From Diogma glabrata (lineage: Eukaryota; Arthropoda; Insecta; Diptera; Cylindrotomidae), in contig OY856186.1 of the NCBI GenBank assembly GCA_963693315.1, forward strand, positions 367,529,859-367,593,858: a DNA stretch of 64,000 nucleotides, given 5' to 3'. Positions 1 through 12,260 of this stretch are shown here, one piece after another. Position 1 is the first letter of the stretch. Each line of letters opens with the position of its first letter. The notes below the pieces were generated by a model. That model was not told where the DNA came from. It saw only the letters and a list, made by a program, of their open reading frames with translations, and made no database searches. Made by a program: the position numbers and the translations under genes.

Positions 1-1560
1 GTCGATCGGGTTTGTTGACTCTGTCTGCGGGTAAATCACCCATGACTTGGAGTCGCAATTTTGGTCTTGATCGAAAACATCTGACACACTGATGTACAAT
101 CGAGCGACATAAGTTACGTCCACCCACAATCCAATATAATCGTCGAAGGTTGTATAATAAGGCCTGAGGACCTGCATGTAGTGATCTTTCATGTTCGTGA
201 CGAACAATAAGAGTGCTCAAGACATGACATCCTGGTAAGAGAATCGGGTGCTTTTGACCTTCATTGATATTCGCGTTTACCAACCGACCACCTACTCGAA
301 GGGTATCATGAGTGTCAAGGAATGGTGACAATGCTATAATAGGACTTTTAGCCGGCAGATGCTTGAATCTTTTCAGAGACTTAATGTCTTCAGCATAATA
401 TTGTTCCTGCACCAATTTTATGAGCCGTAATGTGGCAGACTCAATTTCATTAGGGGAGAGAAACATTGAGGACTGTTTGGCTCTAATGGCTTTGCTTCCA
501 ACACAACTGTAAAAACGAAGAATATAGGCAGTGACTCGCATCAACTTAGTGAATGACTGAAATCTATTCAATAAACTATGATCGATGAACGACTGTTGCA
601 GAAGGCCTAAGTTTGATGGTTTCCTTGGCTCAAGAGATCCGAAATCTTCCGTGAGATGATCTGAGATGATTATAGGCCAGGTGGATGACGGATTCTTTAG
701 GAAGACAGGACCATTCCACCAAAGATCGTGTGATAAAAACATTGCTGGGCTAAGACCTCGTGAAATGGGATCAGCTGGATTTTCGGTTGTATGAACATAA
801 TACCAGTCCTTTGACGATGTCAACTCTTGTATTTTAGTGATCCTATTAGCAACAAATGCTTGATATTTATAAGCTTCGGATTGAATTCTAAAGAGAGTGA
901 CCTTCGAATCAGTCCACAGGTATACTTGATGAACCGTTAGGTCCATGAGTGTCAAAACTTTGTTAATCAATTCTGCCAGTAGTACTGCCGCACAAAGCTC
1001 AAGCCGAGGAATGGTTTCCTTTTTCAATGGCGATACTTTAGATTTTGCGCACAATAGATTTATCCGATATTTATTTTCGATGGATTCCGAACGAGTATAA
1101 ATTACGCAACCGTATGCCTTCTCAGAGGCATCACAAAAGCCATGAAGTTCAAATCGTTTATCACAAGGGGCACAAATTGGTCTTAGTATAGAAATTTGAG
1201 TTAAATTGTGCAGTTCTTCCTTGAAAATGGTCCATCGGTTTATAAGTTGAGGTGGTAGGAAGTCATCCCATCCAATTTCTTGCAAGACCCAGATCGACTG
1301 CATGATCAGTTTTGCTGTCACTATAATTGGTGCACAGATTCCAAAAGGATCAAAGAGTTGACAAATTTCCCAAAGTACTGTCCTTTTTGTACAAAGCGAA
1401 GATATCGGTAGCTTGTTAAGATTAATCTCAAAACGATCGGAAGTTGTATTCCAGTTCAATCCCAATACTAAGGTGACTGGAGTAGTTTCATCTTGCTCTG
1501 ACGTTAGTTGGACTTCATTAGAACTGAATTTACGTAGTTCGAAACCACCCATAGCAATAG
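1..1560 (-). pseudogene. pol: BEL/Pao pol continuation: RNase H and start of integrase, running off the window
   Basis: One minus-strand frame stays open from about 1560 to the left edge. It carries RT thumb sequence (GGFELRKF near 1535), an RNase H-like part (HGFCDAS near 1140, LWTDSKV near 920), and then the integrase zinc-finger end near 130-200 (a HHCC-like arrangement ending CVRCFR). It is the downstream part of the pol frame above, displaced by an indel. It has no start codon of its own, and the catalytic integrase domain lies outside the window. Confidence 0.8.
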
Positions 1561-2601
1561 TTCAATTAGCTCACGTTTTAGTTTCATGGCATCATCCACT
1601 GTTGCAGCACCCGTTAACACATCATCATCATAGAAATCGTTAGTCAAAACCTTTGCTGCTGCGAGAAACTTGCCTTGCTCATCACTAGCTAATTGTTGCA
1701 GCGTTCTAGTGGCTAAAAACGGTGCACAAGCAGTGCCGTAGGTCACTGTCCGCAGATAAAATGTCTGAACTTGATCAGTTTCATTATCACGCCACAAAAT
1801 TCGTTGCAGGTTTATATAATCATCATGTACCAGAATTTGGCGATACATCTTCGTAATGTCGCCGCTGAATGCCACAACATGCTTCCTGAATCGCAACAGA
1901 ATTGAAAACAAGTTCTGCTGAACAGTTGGCCCTACCATCAAACAATCATTCAACGAGATATTAGATGATGTACATGATGACGCATTAAATACGACCCGTA
2001 ACTTTGTGGTGGTACTTGCTTCTTTAATCACGTAGTGATGGGGTAGGTAGTACGACGTTTCCTCTATTCGGTGATCTATAGGAGTCATGTGGCCTAGAAC
2101 GCGGTATTCAGTAATAAATTCGTGGTATAGTTGCCGGACTTCAGGATCATTATTTAGACGTGATTCCAATGTAAGAAATTGCCGATAAGCTGATGTGTGT
2201 GATTTGCCCAATTGTGATAACAAAGGTTTAGTAGGAAGAGATACACAATATCGACCGGTAGCCATTCTCGTAACGTTATTATGATAATGACTCTCGGCTG
2301 CAACTTCTTCCTTAGACCATATTGGCTTTACGGGTAGGCTTTCCAGTTCCCAAAATTTTCTCATTTGCGTGTCAAGAGTTTGGAGTGAACAAAGAGCAAT
2401 GTGTGATTGTACCTCATCGACCTTAAGATTTATCTTTGATGACCCACATACGATATAACCTAGCTGTGAGGCGAGGAAGGATGGTAGTTCATCATATAGT
2501 TTAACCGACGAACCAAGAAATAATTCATGATAAATTTCGGCACCTAAAAGGACATCAATGCGATCCGGAATATGGAAACTTGGATCAGCTAAATGAACCA
2601 A
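1504..2601 (-). pseudogene. pol: BEL/Pao pol, reverse transcriptase segment (frame-disrupted both ends)
   Basis: 365 codons with no convincing ATG: the first codon counted is TTG, and the frame simply continues gag after a one-base shift. Residues 1-30 are the conserved segment after protease. The RT core shows KLRVVFNAS (about 200-208), GDITKMYRQI (about 247-256, first catalytic Asp) and FYDDDVLTG (about 323-331). The last is the catalytic box, with Asp where related elements usually have Val between Tyr and the Asp pair. After about residue 345 the frame becomes meaningless and stops at 1504, while the adjacent frame picks up conserved sequence. This indicates a second indel near 1550-1560. 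Function is therefore doubtful. Confidence 0.82.
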
Positions 2602-4286
2602 TCACCAATCATCGGAGACGGAGGTAGACTTACTGTCATACTCGGCACCATGTTGGTGATCTTGGGTAATATATAAAATTTAAGATCCACAGTGTAGTTA
2701 GTTACACGCGATGATAATGTGAGGTTCACTTTATGTCGGATTATTGTTTCGTTCGCTCCGATACCGGAAATGGTTTTAGAAGTGGGCAACTTGTGGACTT
2801 TCAGCGAGGAGCACAAATTCGAAGTGACGAAGTTCATGGTTGACCCGCTGTCAAGAAGTGCTCTGCACAGAACCGGGGTCCTGCCATGGACTGAGAGGTT
2901 AATAAGAGCTGTACCAAGCAGCACGAGACGGTTTGGAGAGTCCGATGATTTTAAACATGACTGATTAAGAATGACAGGGGCAGGACATGCAGTTGTCGAT
3001 TCGATTTCACATGGAGCTATGTGGTTGTCATCATTGTTCGATGACGACGAATAGCCAACGGTAGGTATGAGCGACTGATTGAATGATTCCGTAGTTGGGA
3101 AGTGAAGTAGCACATGATGCTTCAGTGAACATATCTTACACGAAGGCGCATTGCAGTCTCGAAGCCGATGACGGTCTATAAGACAATTTCCGCAAATTCT
3201 CCGTTCTTTTACAAAATAGAATCTCGTCTTGGGTGTTATACCTTCCCCGCCGAAGACTGGGCACTGAGGTAAGGTATGGGACCCTGAGCAATACTCGCAA
3301 TTGCGAGATGATGAAGTTGAAGTAGTATAAGCGTTTAAGGAAACCTTATTGTATTGTTTTGTTGACCTTGTCAATTGTTGGGATGTACCACTACTCAAAG
3401 CATCAAGAACTCGGATACGAGTTTGCAATAGTTCAACCAGCGTCTGAAATGACATAATCACATTTGGTTTAGCGGTTTTTATAATGTGAATCCGCGACGA
3501 ATTGTCCAATCTATTCAGTAAATGGTGGATCAGCAACAAATCCCAGTTTTCTACATTTACCTTTAATGATTTCAGAGCGGTATAATGTTTTGATACCTTA
3601 TCAACAAAACATTGAAGAGACTTGGCAGAATGTTCTTGAGGAGTCTTTACATTATATAATTCTGCGGTATGAATTCGTTGAATTTTAATTTCATTGTCGT
3701 ATTTTTCACACAACGACGTCCAAGCAATATCATAGTTTGCACCAGTGACGGGAAGACTTTCTATAATTGAATATGCGGTTCCCACGCGGATACAGGAAAT
3801 GAGGTACAAAAATTTAATATTGGGCTCTAGATTCTTGGAATGAATGAGATCCAAGAATATATCTCTGAACGCCAACCAATCCGATTCGAGGCCGCTGAAC
3901 GATGGTAAAATGATTTCTGGCAGTCTAATTCCTGGTACCGATTGAGCACTTGAATTCAAGTCGTGAAATGACGTATTATGAAACGAGGTAGCTACTGCAG
4001 CCTCATCAGTCTTTTTTAACTGATGAATTTTATTTCGTAAAGTCGATTCCAGTTGGCCATATTCTTCTTCAAAAAGAGCTCGATCATTTGCCGCATTTTC
4101 ATCAATCAATTCAATTTTCGATTGTACCCCATCATATTTTTCATATATCGATTGCACGCGTGAGAGGAGATAACCACAATCACCAATTAATACCGCAGAG
4201 GAGATTTGTGACTTAAAGTTCGTCAACCGACCCTTGAATGCAGCTCGTTGCTTCTTTAGCTGCTCAATCTTTACTGGTTCTGACAT
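2589..4286 (-). CDS. gag: BEL/Pao gag with nucleocapsid knuckles and protease
   Basis: 565 codons starting at a true ATG (4284-4286). The N-terminal part (residues 1-100) is charged and helical. Residues about 120-300 carry the Pao-type capsid region, beginning with LPEIILPSFSG. Three cysteine/histidine knuckles follow at about 330-342 (CEYC...H...C), 365-378 (CGNC...H...C) and 383-395. Residues 479-482 are DSGS, the active-site motif of a retropepsin-type aspartic protease, so protease lies in this frame. The reading ends at 2589 just where pol should continue. The next frame (-1) takes over at once with typical BEL/Pao sequence (LADPSFH), so the stop probably reflects a small indel rather than a normal gene end. 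The product would be the capsid precursor and its processing protease. Confidence 0.85.
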   Translation of the reverse strand: MSEPVKIEQLKKQRAAFKGRLTNFKSQISSAVLIGDCGYLLSRVQSIYEKYDGVQSKIELIDENAANDRALFEEEYGQLESTLRNKIHQLKKTDEAAVATSFHNTSFHDLNSSAQSVPGIRLPEIILPSFSGLESDWLAFRDIFLDLIHSKNLEPNIKFLYLISCIRVGTAYSIIESLPVTGANYDIAWTSLCEKYDNEIKIQRIHTAELYNVKTPQEHSAKSLQCFVDKVSKHYTALKSLKVNVENWDLLLIHHLLNRLDNSSRIHIIKTAKPNVIMSFQTLVELLQTRIRVLDALSSGTSQQLTRSTKQYNKVSLNAYTTSTSSSRNCEYCSGSHTLPQCPVFGGEGITPKTRFYFVKERRICGNCLIDRHRLRDCNAPSCKICSLKHHVLLHFPTTESFNQSLIPTVGYSSSSNNDDNHIAPCEIESTTACPAPVILNQSCLKSSDSPNRLVLLGTALINLSVHGRTPVLCRALLDSGSTMNFVTSNLCSSLKVHKLPTSKTISGIGANETIIRHKVNLTLSSRVTNYTVDLKFYILPKITNMVPSMTVSLPPSPMIGDWFI

Positions 4287-4812
4287 AACGACTTAGAAGA
4301 TGATACGAACAAGAGAATAATAATAATTATTTCTGGCCACACGTGATACGGACCAACAGCTTCGGTATAAGTGAGAGGATCAAATAGACCTTTGATATTA
4401 GTCCAGATGTACAATCTGACAAGATGAGTTTTGTAGAGACTAACCAGACTACTACGGATTAACTAACTAGTTGCTTATGATATTGTCCCAATGATCAATT
4501 GATAATTGCTTATGACATTATGTTCTATGTTAGCTCACGACCTGACTTGATTATAGATTTACCGATCACAATTAAAGTTATATTAGTTCGATATTCATAA
4601 ACCGTTCAATAGGAAACTATCAAAATAGCTTGGAGTTCGATTATCTTGATTCAAAAACCCAAATACGTAATTCTTTAATCAACCACAGAGATGTATTTTA
4701 GTAATGTGACCATAGAGATATAATTTCCGAACTTATAATTAATCTAATTATTTTAACTTTTCTTAATATATTGTATTACAATATTATGTACCTGTTGTTT
4801 TGTTGATTGTTG

Positions 4813-4831
4813 AATCCGGCTCGAAGGACCA
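4813..4831 (-). promoter_or_regulatory. Primer binding site, tRNA-Tyr type
   Basis: On the minus strand this reads TGGTCCTTCGAGCCGGATT, starting three bases inside the LTR. It is complementary to the 3' end of eukaryotic tRNA-Tyr (CCGGCTCGAAGGA plus CCA). It marks where minus-strand cDNA synthesis would begin and fixes the inner end of the LTR. Confidence 0.8.
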
Positions 4832-4834
4832 AAA

Positions 4835-5424
4835 TGTTGCAGTCTCCAATATTGGCAGTGGACTGTATGTAAAGTTTAGATGAACGATGAGAATCAATAT
4901 TGCGACTGCAGCATGCTTTGTATGCCATCAATTAAAATTGCAGAATATATAGTATTATGCCACCAAAAATATATAGACAGTATCCACTAAAGTATATGTG
5001 ATGTCATCAATTATCCATCAAAAAATATAAACAACAGCCTAGCACAGTTATAACAGTATCCAATACAGTAATTGTAATTGTATGTGATGTCATCAATTAT
5101 TCACCAAAAAATATAATACAATAACGACAGCCACCAAAATATATACAATAACGACAGCCTAGCACAATTATAATAGTATCCAATACAGTAATTGTACTTG
5201 TATGTGATGTCATCAATTATTCACATCAATTAAAATTGCAGAATATGTAGTATTATGCCACCAAAAATATATAGACAGTATCCACTAAAGTATATGTGAT
5301 GTCATCAATTATCCATCAAAAAATATAATGCAATAACCTAGCACAGTTATAATATTGTGTGCTGTCGTTAAATTTACAGCTACACAGCTGCACAGGATGT
5401 CGTTAGAGTTGAGAAACCACAACA
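4835..5424 (-). repeat. Candidate 5' LTR of the BEL/Pao element
   Basis: The plus-strand sequence begins TGTTGCAGTC right beside the primer site and can be closed at CAACA (5420-5424), giving a TGTTG...CAACA LTR of about 590 bp. The inner boundary is well supported by the primer site. The outer boundary is inferred only from the inverted terminal dinucleotides, because the partner LTR is outside the window. It contains two direct duplications: about 100 bp at 4929-5028 repeated at 5226-5325, and about 70-75 bp at 5036-5112 repeated at 5155-5223. Both carry the phrase TATGTGATGTCATCAATTAT. Confidence 0.6.
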
Positions 5425-8400
5425 CCCATGTCTAACAAATGTGGTTGAAGAGCAAAAAAACTAGTTTCTGCAAGAAAACAACAATTTACTAACACTCAAG
5501 GTGATGAAACAAACCTTAGCAAAAAACAATTTCAGCTGCAATCACCGGCATTCCAACATTGATTTTAAAAAACATCTCGGTTAGCAACACAACAAAAACA
5601 ATATTTAACTGAATCAACAACTTGAATTTTTAATTACACATTTTCCTTATACTTTAAATTACACATTTTCTTTACTGATAATATCACAAATGAACATTTT
5701 TACATTTTGAATTAAATTAACAAAAAAAAAAACTAAACCATCTTAACATTACTTTACAATAACAGGCAAGTTAAAATCAAAATGCCATACAGAAAGAACT
5801 AGATTACCCTTCGAATGGAATCTTATTCTAGAAGAGATCTAAAATTACAAAAATCATGTCATTTAAATACGTCACAACACTCTCTTTTACGACAGCAGAG
5901 ACACCGATTCTCTAGTCATGACCTAATTATAATGTTTTTGCTCAAAATTAGCCGTTTGCTTGTAGACTGTTGACACCCCTGATTTCAAATAATTGATACA
6001 TAGATTTTTTTAAAAAATGTCAACGAACCAAAACAAAAGGGTAAATAATTGATGTTATATAGGTTTTTATATAATTTAAAAAATGTAATTTATCTTGTTT
6101 TTTTTAGAGTGTTGTGACCATTCATGACTTTATATATATTTATATATATATAATAAATACCTGGAACTTGGACATCAACTACCGCTTGTAATTAACGTAA
6201 GTTTCTAATCATGTCAAATGTTCCATATATTTATTTATCTATACCAATTATTGTATTCTCTTTCTTTTGCTTTCATATAAATTTAATGACAATTAACGAG
6301 TCTGGGAACGCTAAATTCACGGCGTTAACATGCGGTATTAAAAAATATAAAAATGAAAAAATAACTTCGTTTCAAAATGTTATATTAAATTATTAACGGT
6401 GCTATTTACAAATATGTATAATAAACTAAACGAAATTTTTTTAAAAAAAATAGAACCGAGCTAAAAAAGACACAAAAAAGTGAAAAATAACTCAATTGTA
6501 ACTTTCAGAGACAAAAAAATCTAACTTTTGATTCATTTTATTTTATTATATTTACCTACAGTGTAATGAAGCGCTGATTCATTGGCGAACCAATGAAGTG
6601 GCATAGCAGGTCGTTTTTTTGCCCCTGACTAGCGGCAGCCCTGGGATCGAGTTAGAAATCCTGCTACTTCAACACATATAACGTAATGTACGCGGAATAC
6701 ATGATAAATACGGAAATGAAAAAAAAGCTAGTGAAATAATGAGACTCTGGCGACCCCCATACACGAATGAACCACGATCACGACATCCAACCCCCTACCA
6801 TTCGCAGCACTCATTCACATATTCTCACGTCTTATACACCCACACATCCACACCCACACACGTCCACATACACACAACATCCATCTCACCATGTATTCAC
6901 GCATACATGCATAAACACCGTTATCCAGGTTCGATAAATTGTTTAATATAGACGCCTTCATACTCAAATGATTATCATGTCCCAACCAATACCTAATTCA
7001 TCAATACCAAACCATACTGCAATCAATCAATACTAAAATAACTTCATTAACCTGTATCTGCGCAAAATCAACAGTTCCAACATCAATAATTATTAACCAC
7101 TTTTGAAACCAAAACACATTATAATACCACAGTCCACAACTAACGGTAGATCTTGGTTTGATGTGAGGATAATAATCAAACAAAAAAAAAAAGAATAATT
7201 AAAACAAAAACAGGTTCGACTTCCAAAATAAAACAAAATGAAGGTAATCGTTGATGCTTATGATAACCGTAAACATCATTTCCGTATGGATAGAAACTCA
7301 TTCAATCCAGCACATTCTCCTCTGAGTCATACGTACATGCACCACATGTTCTCACACAGTCATCTCCCCCATCCACACATATACACACTAGCACGCATTC
7401 CTATAGACATACACCTCCTTACTCATTCATACCAAAAAAAATTTTTAAACATAATATACATTTTACTCACCGCACGATAGAAGCGGATCCCGTCTTCTCA
7501 GGTCTTATTCCTTACTCAAGCACCTTCCCCATAATTTTCTGCATTAACAGGTTAAATAATAATGAACGATAAAAATGACTGTTGGCATCAAATCCCGGGG
7601 GTTGTTATAAAGGTATACCGATGATCGTTGAGTATCAATAAGCATTCGTAATATCTGGTTGTTATTGGTGCGTCTAGTGAATAAACGATCGTTGCTCATA
7701 TATTTAGTGGCTTGTTGAATCAAAGCCAATCCAGTCTGGAACCGTCAGGTGATGAATAATAATACCTATAAGTTGATACAATTGTTGCTACAGTAGTAGA
7801 CTATTGTTGGCCCTCAGATCCGATAAAAATACTATTAAATTATAGCACTCATTGCGCCTCATAAACAAATGATCATTGCCCTTCATATCAGTGGATTGGT
7901 AAAATGATACTCGAAAATGCTCTGGCTGTGAATAGCAATAACTCGGAGTACTCGTGACGAGTAATACATAGATGATTGTTGATCACCTGACACCTAAGGT
8001 CGCGTGTATCCACAACAAAATTTACCACTATGCAACACCACAATCGATTAGATATCGGAGGCGCGATCCTGATCAATATCACACACCGTAAAAATTTTTC
8101 TCGTATTTTAATTTGTAGATTTCCTCTGCCAAAGCTAGACAAATCGACACTCGTGTTGTTCATCAATTCATTACGGTAACTAACAACAAAGAAAATTAGA
8201 CCGGTCCTAATAGAATGCGAAAATGGAAATACCTGGCTTCTAATCGATAACTTTTAATTATTGTAAGTTCTTTAATTTAGTCAAGCAAAAAAGTTATTTT
8301 TGTTTTAGTTTCTAACTATGCCTCAGTTTAAAATTTACTATTTACATTACAGTGACAAATAAATAAATTATTTTTGGTTACACTAATCGTTTGCATTTAA

Positions 8401-10570
8401 TTACGCTTTATCACTCATCTTAACCTAAGCGATCACAGAAAATATACAAAGAAATTCGACAATGAGTAAAGTTTACTGTATCGATCATCCGTAACATTCC
8501 CGGATAACCTCAATAATAATTTAAGTTATTCATTTAAGACAATTACATTACACATATTATTATTTTCTTTTAGCTTATTTCGTAGTTTTCTTGTTTTATG
8601 AATTCCCTTGCCAGTTAACTTTCTTGTATTTCGGATTTATACCCTTTTTTGTTGTTTTTTTAAAAAGTCATTAAATGATATACCGACTATCTCCGTAATC
8701 AAAACAACAAAAAATTAATGTTAAATTTCCTCTCAAAAATGAATACATCAAATCAAAATGGTTGTTTAATTTTATTCCCCAGCTATTATTTCATATTTTT
8801 AAGTCCGACAGTCTTTCTAGCAGATGCTGGGCAACGAACTTATCTCAATTAATGGGTGATCTAACCACATAACAAAACACTTAAAATAAACCACGAGCTA
8901 TTTCTGAACTTCTGCACACAATTTTTATAAATTACCCGCCATCATAAAAATATAATCTTTTCATCCATGCGATGACAGTTGACTTGCAAAAATTCAATCT
9001 AATCAGAACGAAAGACCTAGAATCACAATAGACTCACAAAAATATACGAGGCCGCCTGTCAATTACTATTTATATACAATTAATATCGAAAATGATAATG
9101 CAGTTTCTATGGGGAAATTTGATTTTCGCTATTTCGTTAATATTATTTTACCCATTAAGAAATTCGGATGCTAGCTTGTAATAGAAATTTAGAAAATTTT
9201 TCAAAGAAAGAAAATATTTACAAAACATTTGAACGAATTGTATATGTAAATAACTTGAGTATGGATTAATGAGAATAACCCACCTTTTTTTTTATACAAT
9301 TTCACAGCGATTAAGGATTACCAATCAAACAAAGGAAACTACGGGTAGAATATTATTAATTAATAGATGATTGATTGTAGAAAATATATATTGATTAGCG
9401 GAACAACGGGTTAATTATAACAATTCTATAACAGTGATTAACGATCACAAATTGAGCAAATAGTGATTTAATGAAAAAGACCACACAACCGTATTAGAAT
9501 AACAAATTTTATAGTGGTTAATGATTATATATTGGGCAAAGAAAACGACATTGGAGTAATATTGCACAACTATTTTTCTGATGCCAAACTTAGGTGGCGA
9601 AAGCTATAATAAATGACGACCATGAATTAAGTATAAGACCAAGTATACAGGACAGAATGAAAAACGACTATATACAACTTATGCGAATGCAGTTTGGATA
9701 CGTATGAGGAAACAGTGTATGTCTAAACCAGGGATTTTATACAACTGCGTCATCGATTACCAGGCTACGACATAACAACAGACAAAAAAATTACGAAGTC
9801 ATTGTATTGTTACGGTTTTAACAAAATCATATCGAAATACAACGTAGAACTCAATTCAATTCAACATAAATGAAACACCCTATATTATCTTCATAACAAT
9901 TAAAATGGAGTGATGGTGATCAACAAAACAAAACAAAATACAACAACAATCGAATGAAATGAATATAATTGTACTTGTATTAACAGTTAAGGAACAATGA
10001 AAATTATTTTTTATTTTGTTTTATGGAAAATTCCGTAAAGATAAAGTTAGAATAAGGTAGATTTTTCAGAGAGTACAGAGTTTCGGGCTTGGCACCGATT
10101 TCCATCAGTTTTGGGCTACAAATATCTTTTATAATATAATAATAACTATTAAAATAACTATAATAATTGTAATAATTATATGTAAAAACAAATAAATTCT
10201 GTAATATTATTATATAACTTTGTTTAAAACCGTAATTTTTTTGTCTATAGCTAAATATAATTAAATTAAATAAGTTAGCTGTATTTTTGTTTCTAAAAGT
10301 TATAATGAAGTTATTTTTCACTTATTTGTTTTTTGTTTTTTTTATGTCGGTTCTATTTTTTGAAAAAAAATTTTTAATAATGTTTACAATTAAATAATTG
10401 TTTTTATTTAAGTTTATGATTTTGTTTTTTTTTTAATTTAATTTAATTTTTATGTATAAACATTATTTGAATCCTTTTATTATTTTACATCACATTAGTT
10501 AACCACTAATTTAGAAGAGGCAACACATTTTTCATTATTGCAAATCGTTTTTTAACTATAATAATTTAGT
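5425..10570. other. AT-rich DNA without recognisable genes
   Basis: No ORF here resembles a known protein; the short open frames read as random. A short TATATA-rich stretch lies at 6133-6163. Two C-rich, CA-rich stretches (6735-6935 and 7300-7430) stand out against the AT-rich background and give open frames full of His, Thr and Pro, which follows from base composition. I see no supported repeat boundary, RNA gene or promoter. Confidence 0.6.
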
Positions 10571-10571
10571 A

Positions 10572-12260
10572 TTACTTCGGTCTGAAAAACCTAAGTATTA
10601 CATTCATGATCCAAAAGTGAAATTCTTACCCCCACTTTTTTTGGCATTTCTCGACGTTTTAGGACCTACTGATTCTAAAAAAGCAAAAAAAATGTATGTC
10701 TGTCTGCCGTCCGGCCGTCAGTACCTACGCTGCAGAGAAAACCGCTATAGAGATTTCAAAATTTTTTTTCTAAAAATAGATATACTCAAGTGTGTCAAAA
10801 AAATCATTAAGTGTGTCAAAAACAGCAAATTTTCATATTTTTGTCTAAAAACAACGTTCATTTTAAGTGATTACGAGTAGGAATATTGAATTTGGAGAAA
10901 TCTTGATGGTAGGGATAGGTATGTGAGATCAAAAACTAGATTATTGCATTATAAGTTTGTCAAAAATATGTTGTCAAGTGTGTCAAAAGATCTTTATTTA
11001 TTTTTTACCCAAATTTTCCTAGAAAAAAATAAAATTAATAGTTTGCATGACATGAAATTTTATTATTATTATTGAATTATGGCATTATAATGTTGAATTC
11101 TTTTTGCCACAAAAATTGCCTTAAACACGCCCATTTTTGATCTAGATCAAGTTTTTTTTGACATAACGTATTCTATTTGACAAAAAAAAGTGATTTTTTT
11201 GCCCTAAAAACTTTTGTTTGAATCTAGATTTTTAGCTAGAGCAAGCATAAAATACAATAAAGAATACAAATACATTTAAAAAATCCGTCAAAATTAGTAA
11301 ACAAACAAACATTTACTTATTATTTTTTTAATAGTGAAATAGTTACTTTTAAATAAAATATAGCTCAAATAGTGTTTTAAATTAAAAATTAATAATAAAC
11401 TAATTAATTAAATACAATTAATTACAAAAATATTCAATGACAGTTCACAAATACAACTACAAAACTGGATCATATTTTTGCATGTTCTTTTTATGAAAAA
11501 AAAAATCACTCTTTCACTCTGGACAAAAAGAATTCGACATGAGTTTGTCAAAAAAATAATGTCAAGTGTATCAAAAAATGATTTCATTTATTTTTTTAGC
11601 CAACTTTTTGGGAAAAAAATGTAGCTGTTTTTATGACGTAAATGTAATTAATAATGAAATTGGACATGGAAATTTTTGAATTTGTTATAGTTTTTGAAAT
11701 ATTTTAGGAATTATGAAAAAAGTTTGTATTTTTGATTTTGTAATAATTTTTACAATATTTTTAGAATTATGGAAAAAGTTTGAATTTTTAAGACTTTTTG
11801 GAATATTTTTGGAATTCATAAAAAGTTTAAATATTTGATTTCATTCTAATTTTTGGAATATTTTTGGAATTTTGAAAATAGTTTGATTTTATTTAATTTA
11901 ACAATATTTTTGGAATTTAAAAAAAAATATGAATTTGTGATTTAGTAATATTTTCTCGAAACGCTAAATGGAGAGGTTTTTGATTAGTGTATCATCTTTT
12001 CACTAAATTATGTTAATTTATGATCTGTTATAATTTTCCGGCAACGTATTGATGTTTCGTGTTAGTTTTGTAATAAATTTCTAAACAGAGATAAAAAATA
12101 CTTCTACTTTAACAAAGAGTTATGCTTGATATACATCGCTACCCAAAACTAAAAACCATGTCCTCATAAAAGTTTTTTGCCAAAAACTATATCAAAATCT
12201 TAACCCAGACCGAAGTCTTGATATCTCAGAGCTGTGAGATTTCAGCCCCTTCATATTTTT
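10572..12260 (+). mobile_element. Helentron-like non-autonomous element, copy 1
   Basis: This copy begins TTACTTCGGTCTGAAAAACC and carries ACTTCGGTCTG at 10574-10584. The exact inverse, CAGACCGAAGT, is at 12206-12216. Just downstream is a 6-bp-stem hairpin, ATCTCA-GAGCTG-TGAGAT (12223-12240). Between them is a degenerate A/T minisatellite, about 50 bp per unit, of phrases such as TTTTTGGAATATTTTTGGAA. Subterminal inverted repeats, an internal minisatellite and a 3' hairpin beyond the right inverted repeat are the plan described for Helentron-derived elements (the DINE-1 type). The family identity is inferred; that it is a dispersed repeat is clear from the other copies. It codes for nothing. 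Confidence 0.65.

Larger units (their letters stand above)
1..5424 (-). mobile_element. BEL/Pao LTR retrotransposon, 5' part, truncated by window edge
   Basis: Read on the minus strand, the order is LTR (4835-5424), tRNA-Tyr-type primer site, gag with zinc knuckles and protease, then RT, RNase H and the start of integrase. The element continues past position 1, so the second LTR is not visible. The order, the three C-rich knuckles and the RT sequence are those of BEL/Pao (Semotivirus-type) elements. Members of this family normally encode one continuous gag-pol ORF; here it is broken near 2595 and near 1555, so this copy looks defective. No envelope gene is visible. Confidence 0.88.

Noticed and set aside
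2719..2964. Plus-strand open frame of 81 codons opposite BEL/Pao gag
   Set aside because: It is the antisense shadow of the protease-containing frame and has no independent support.
6739..7480. Two His/Thr/Pro-rich open frames
   Set aside because: The composition follows directly from CA-rich simple sequence, and there is no domain or conserved neighbour.
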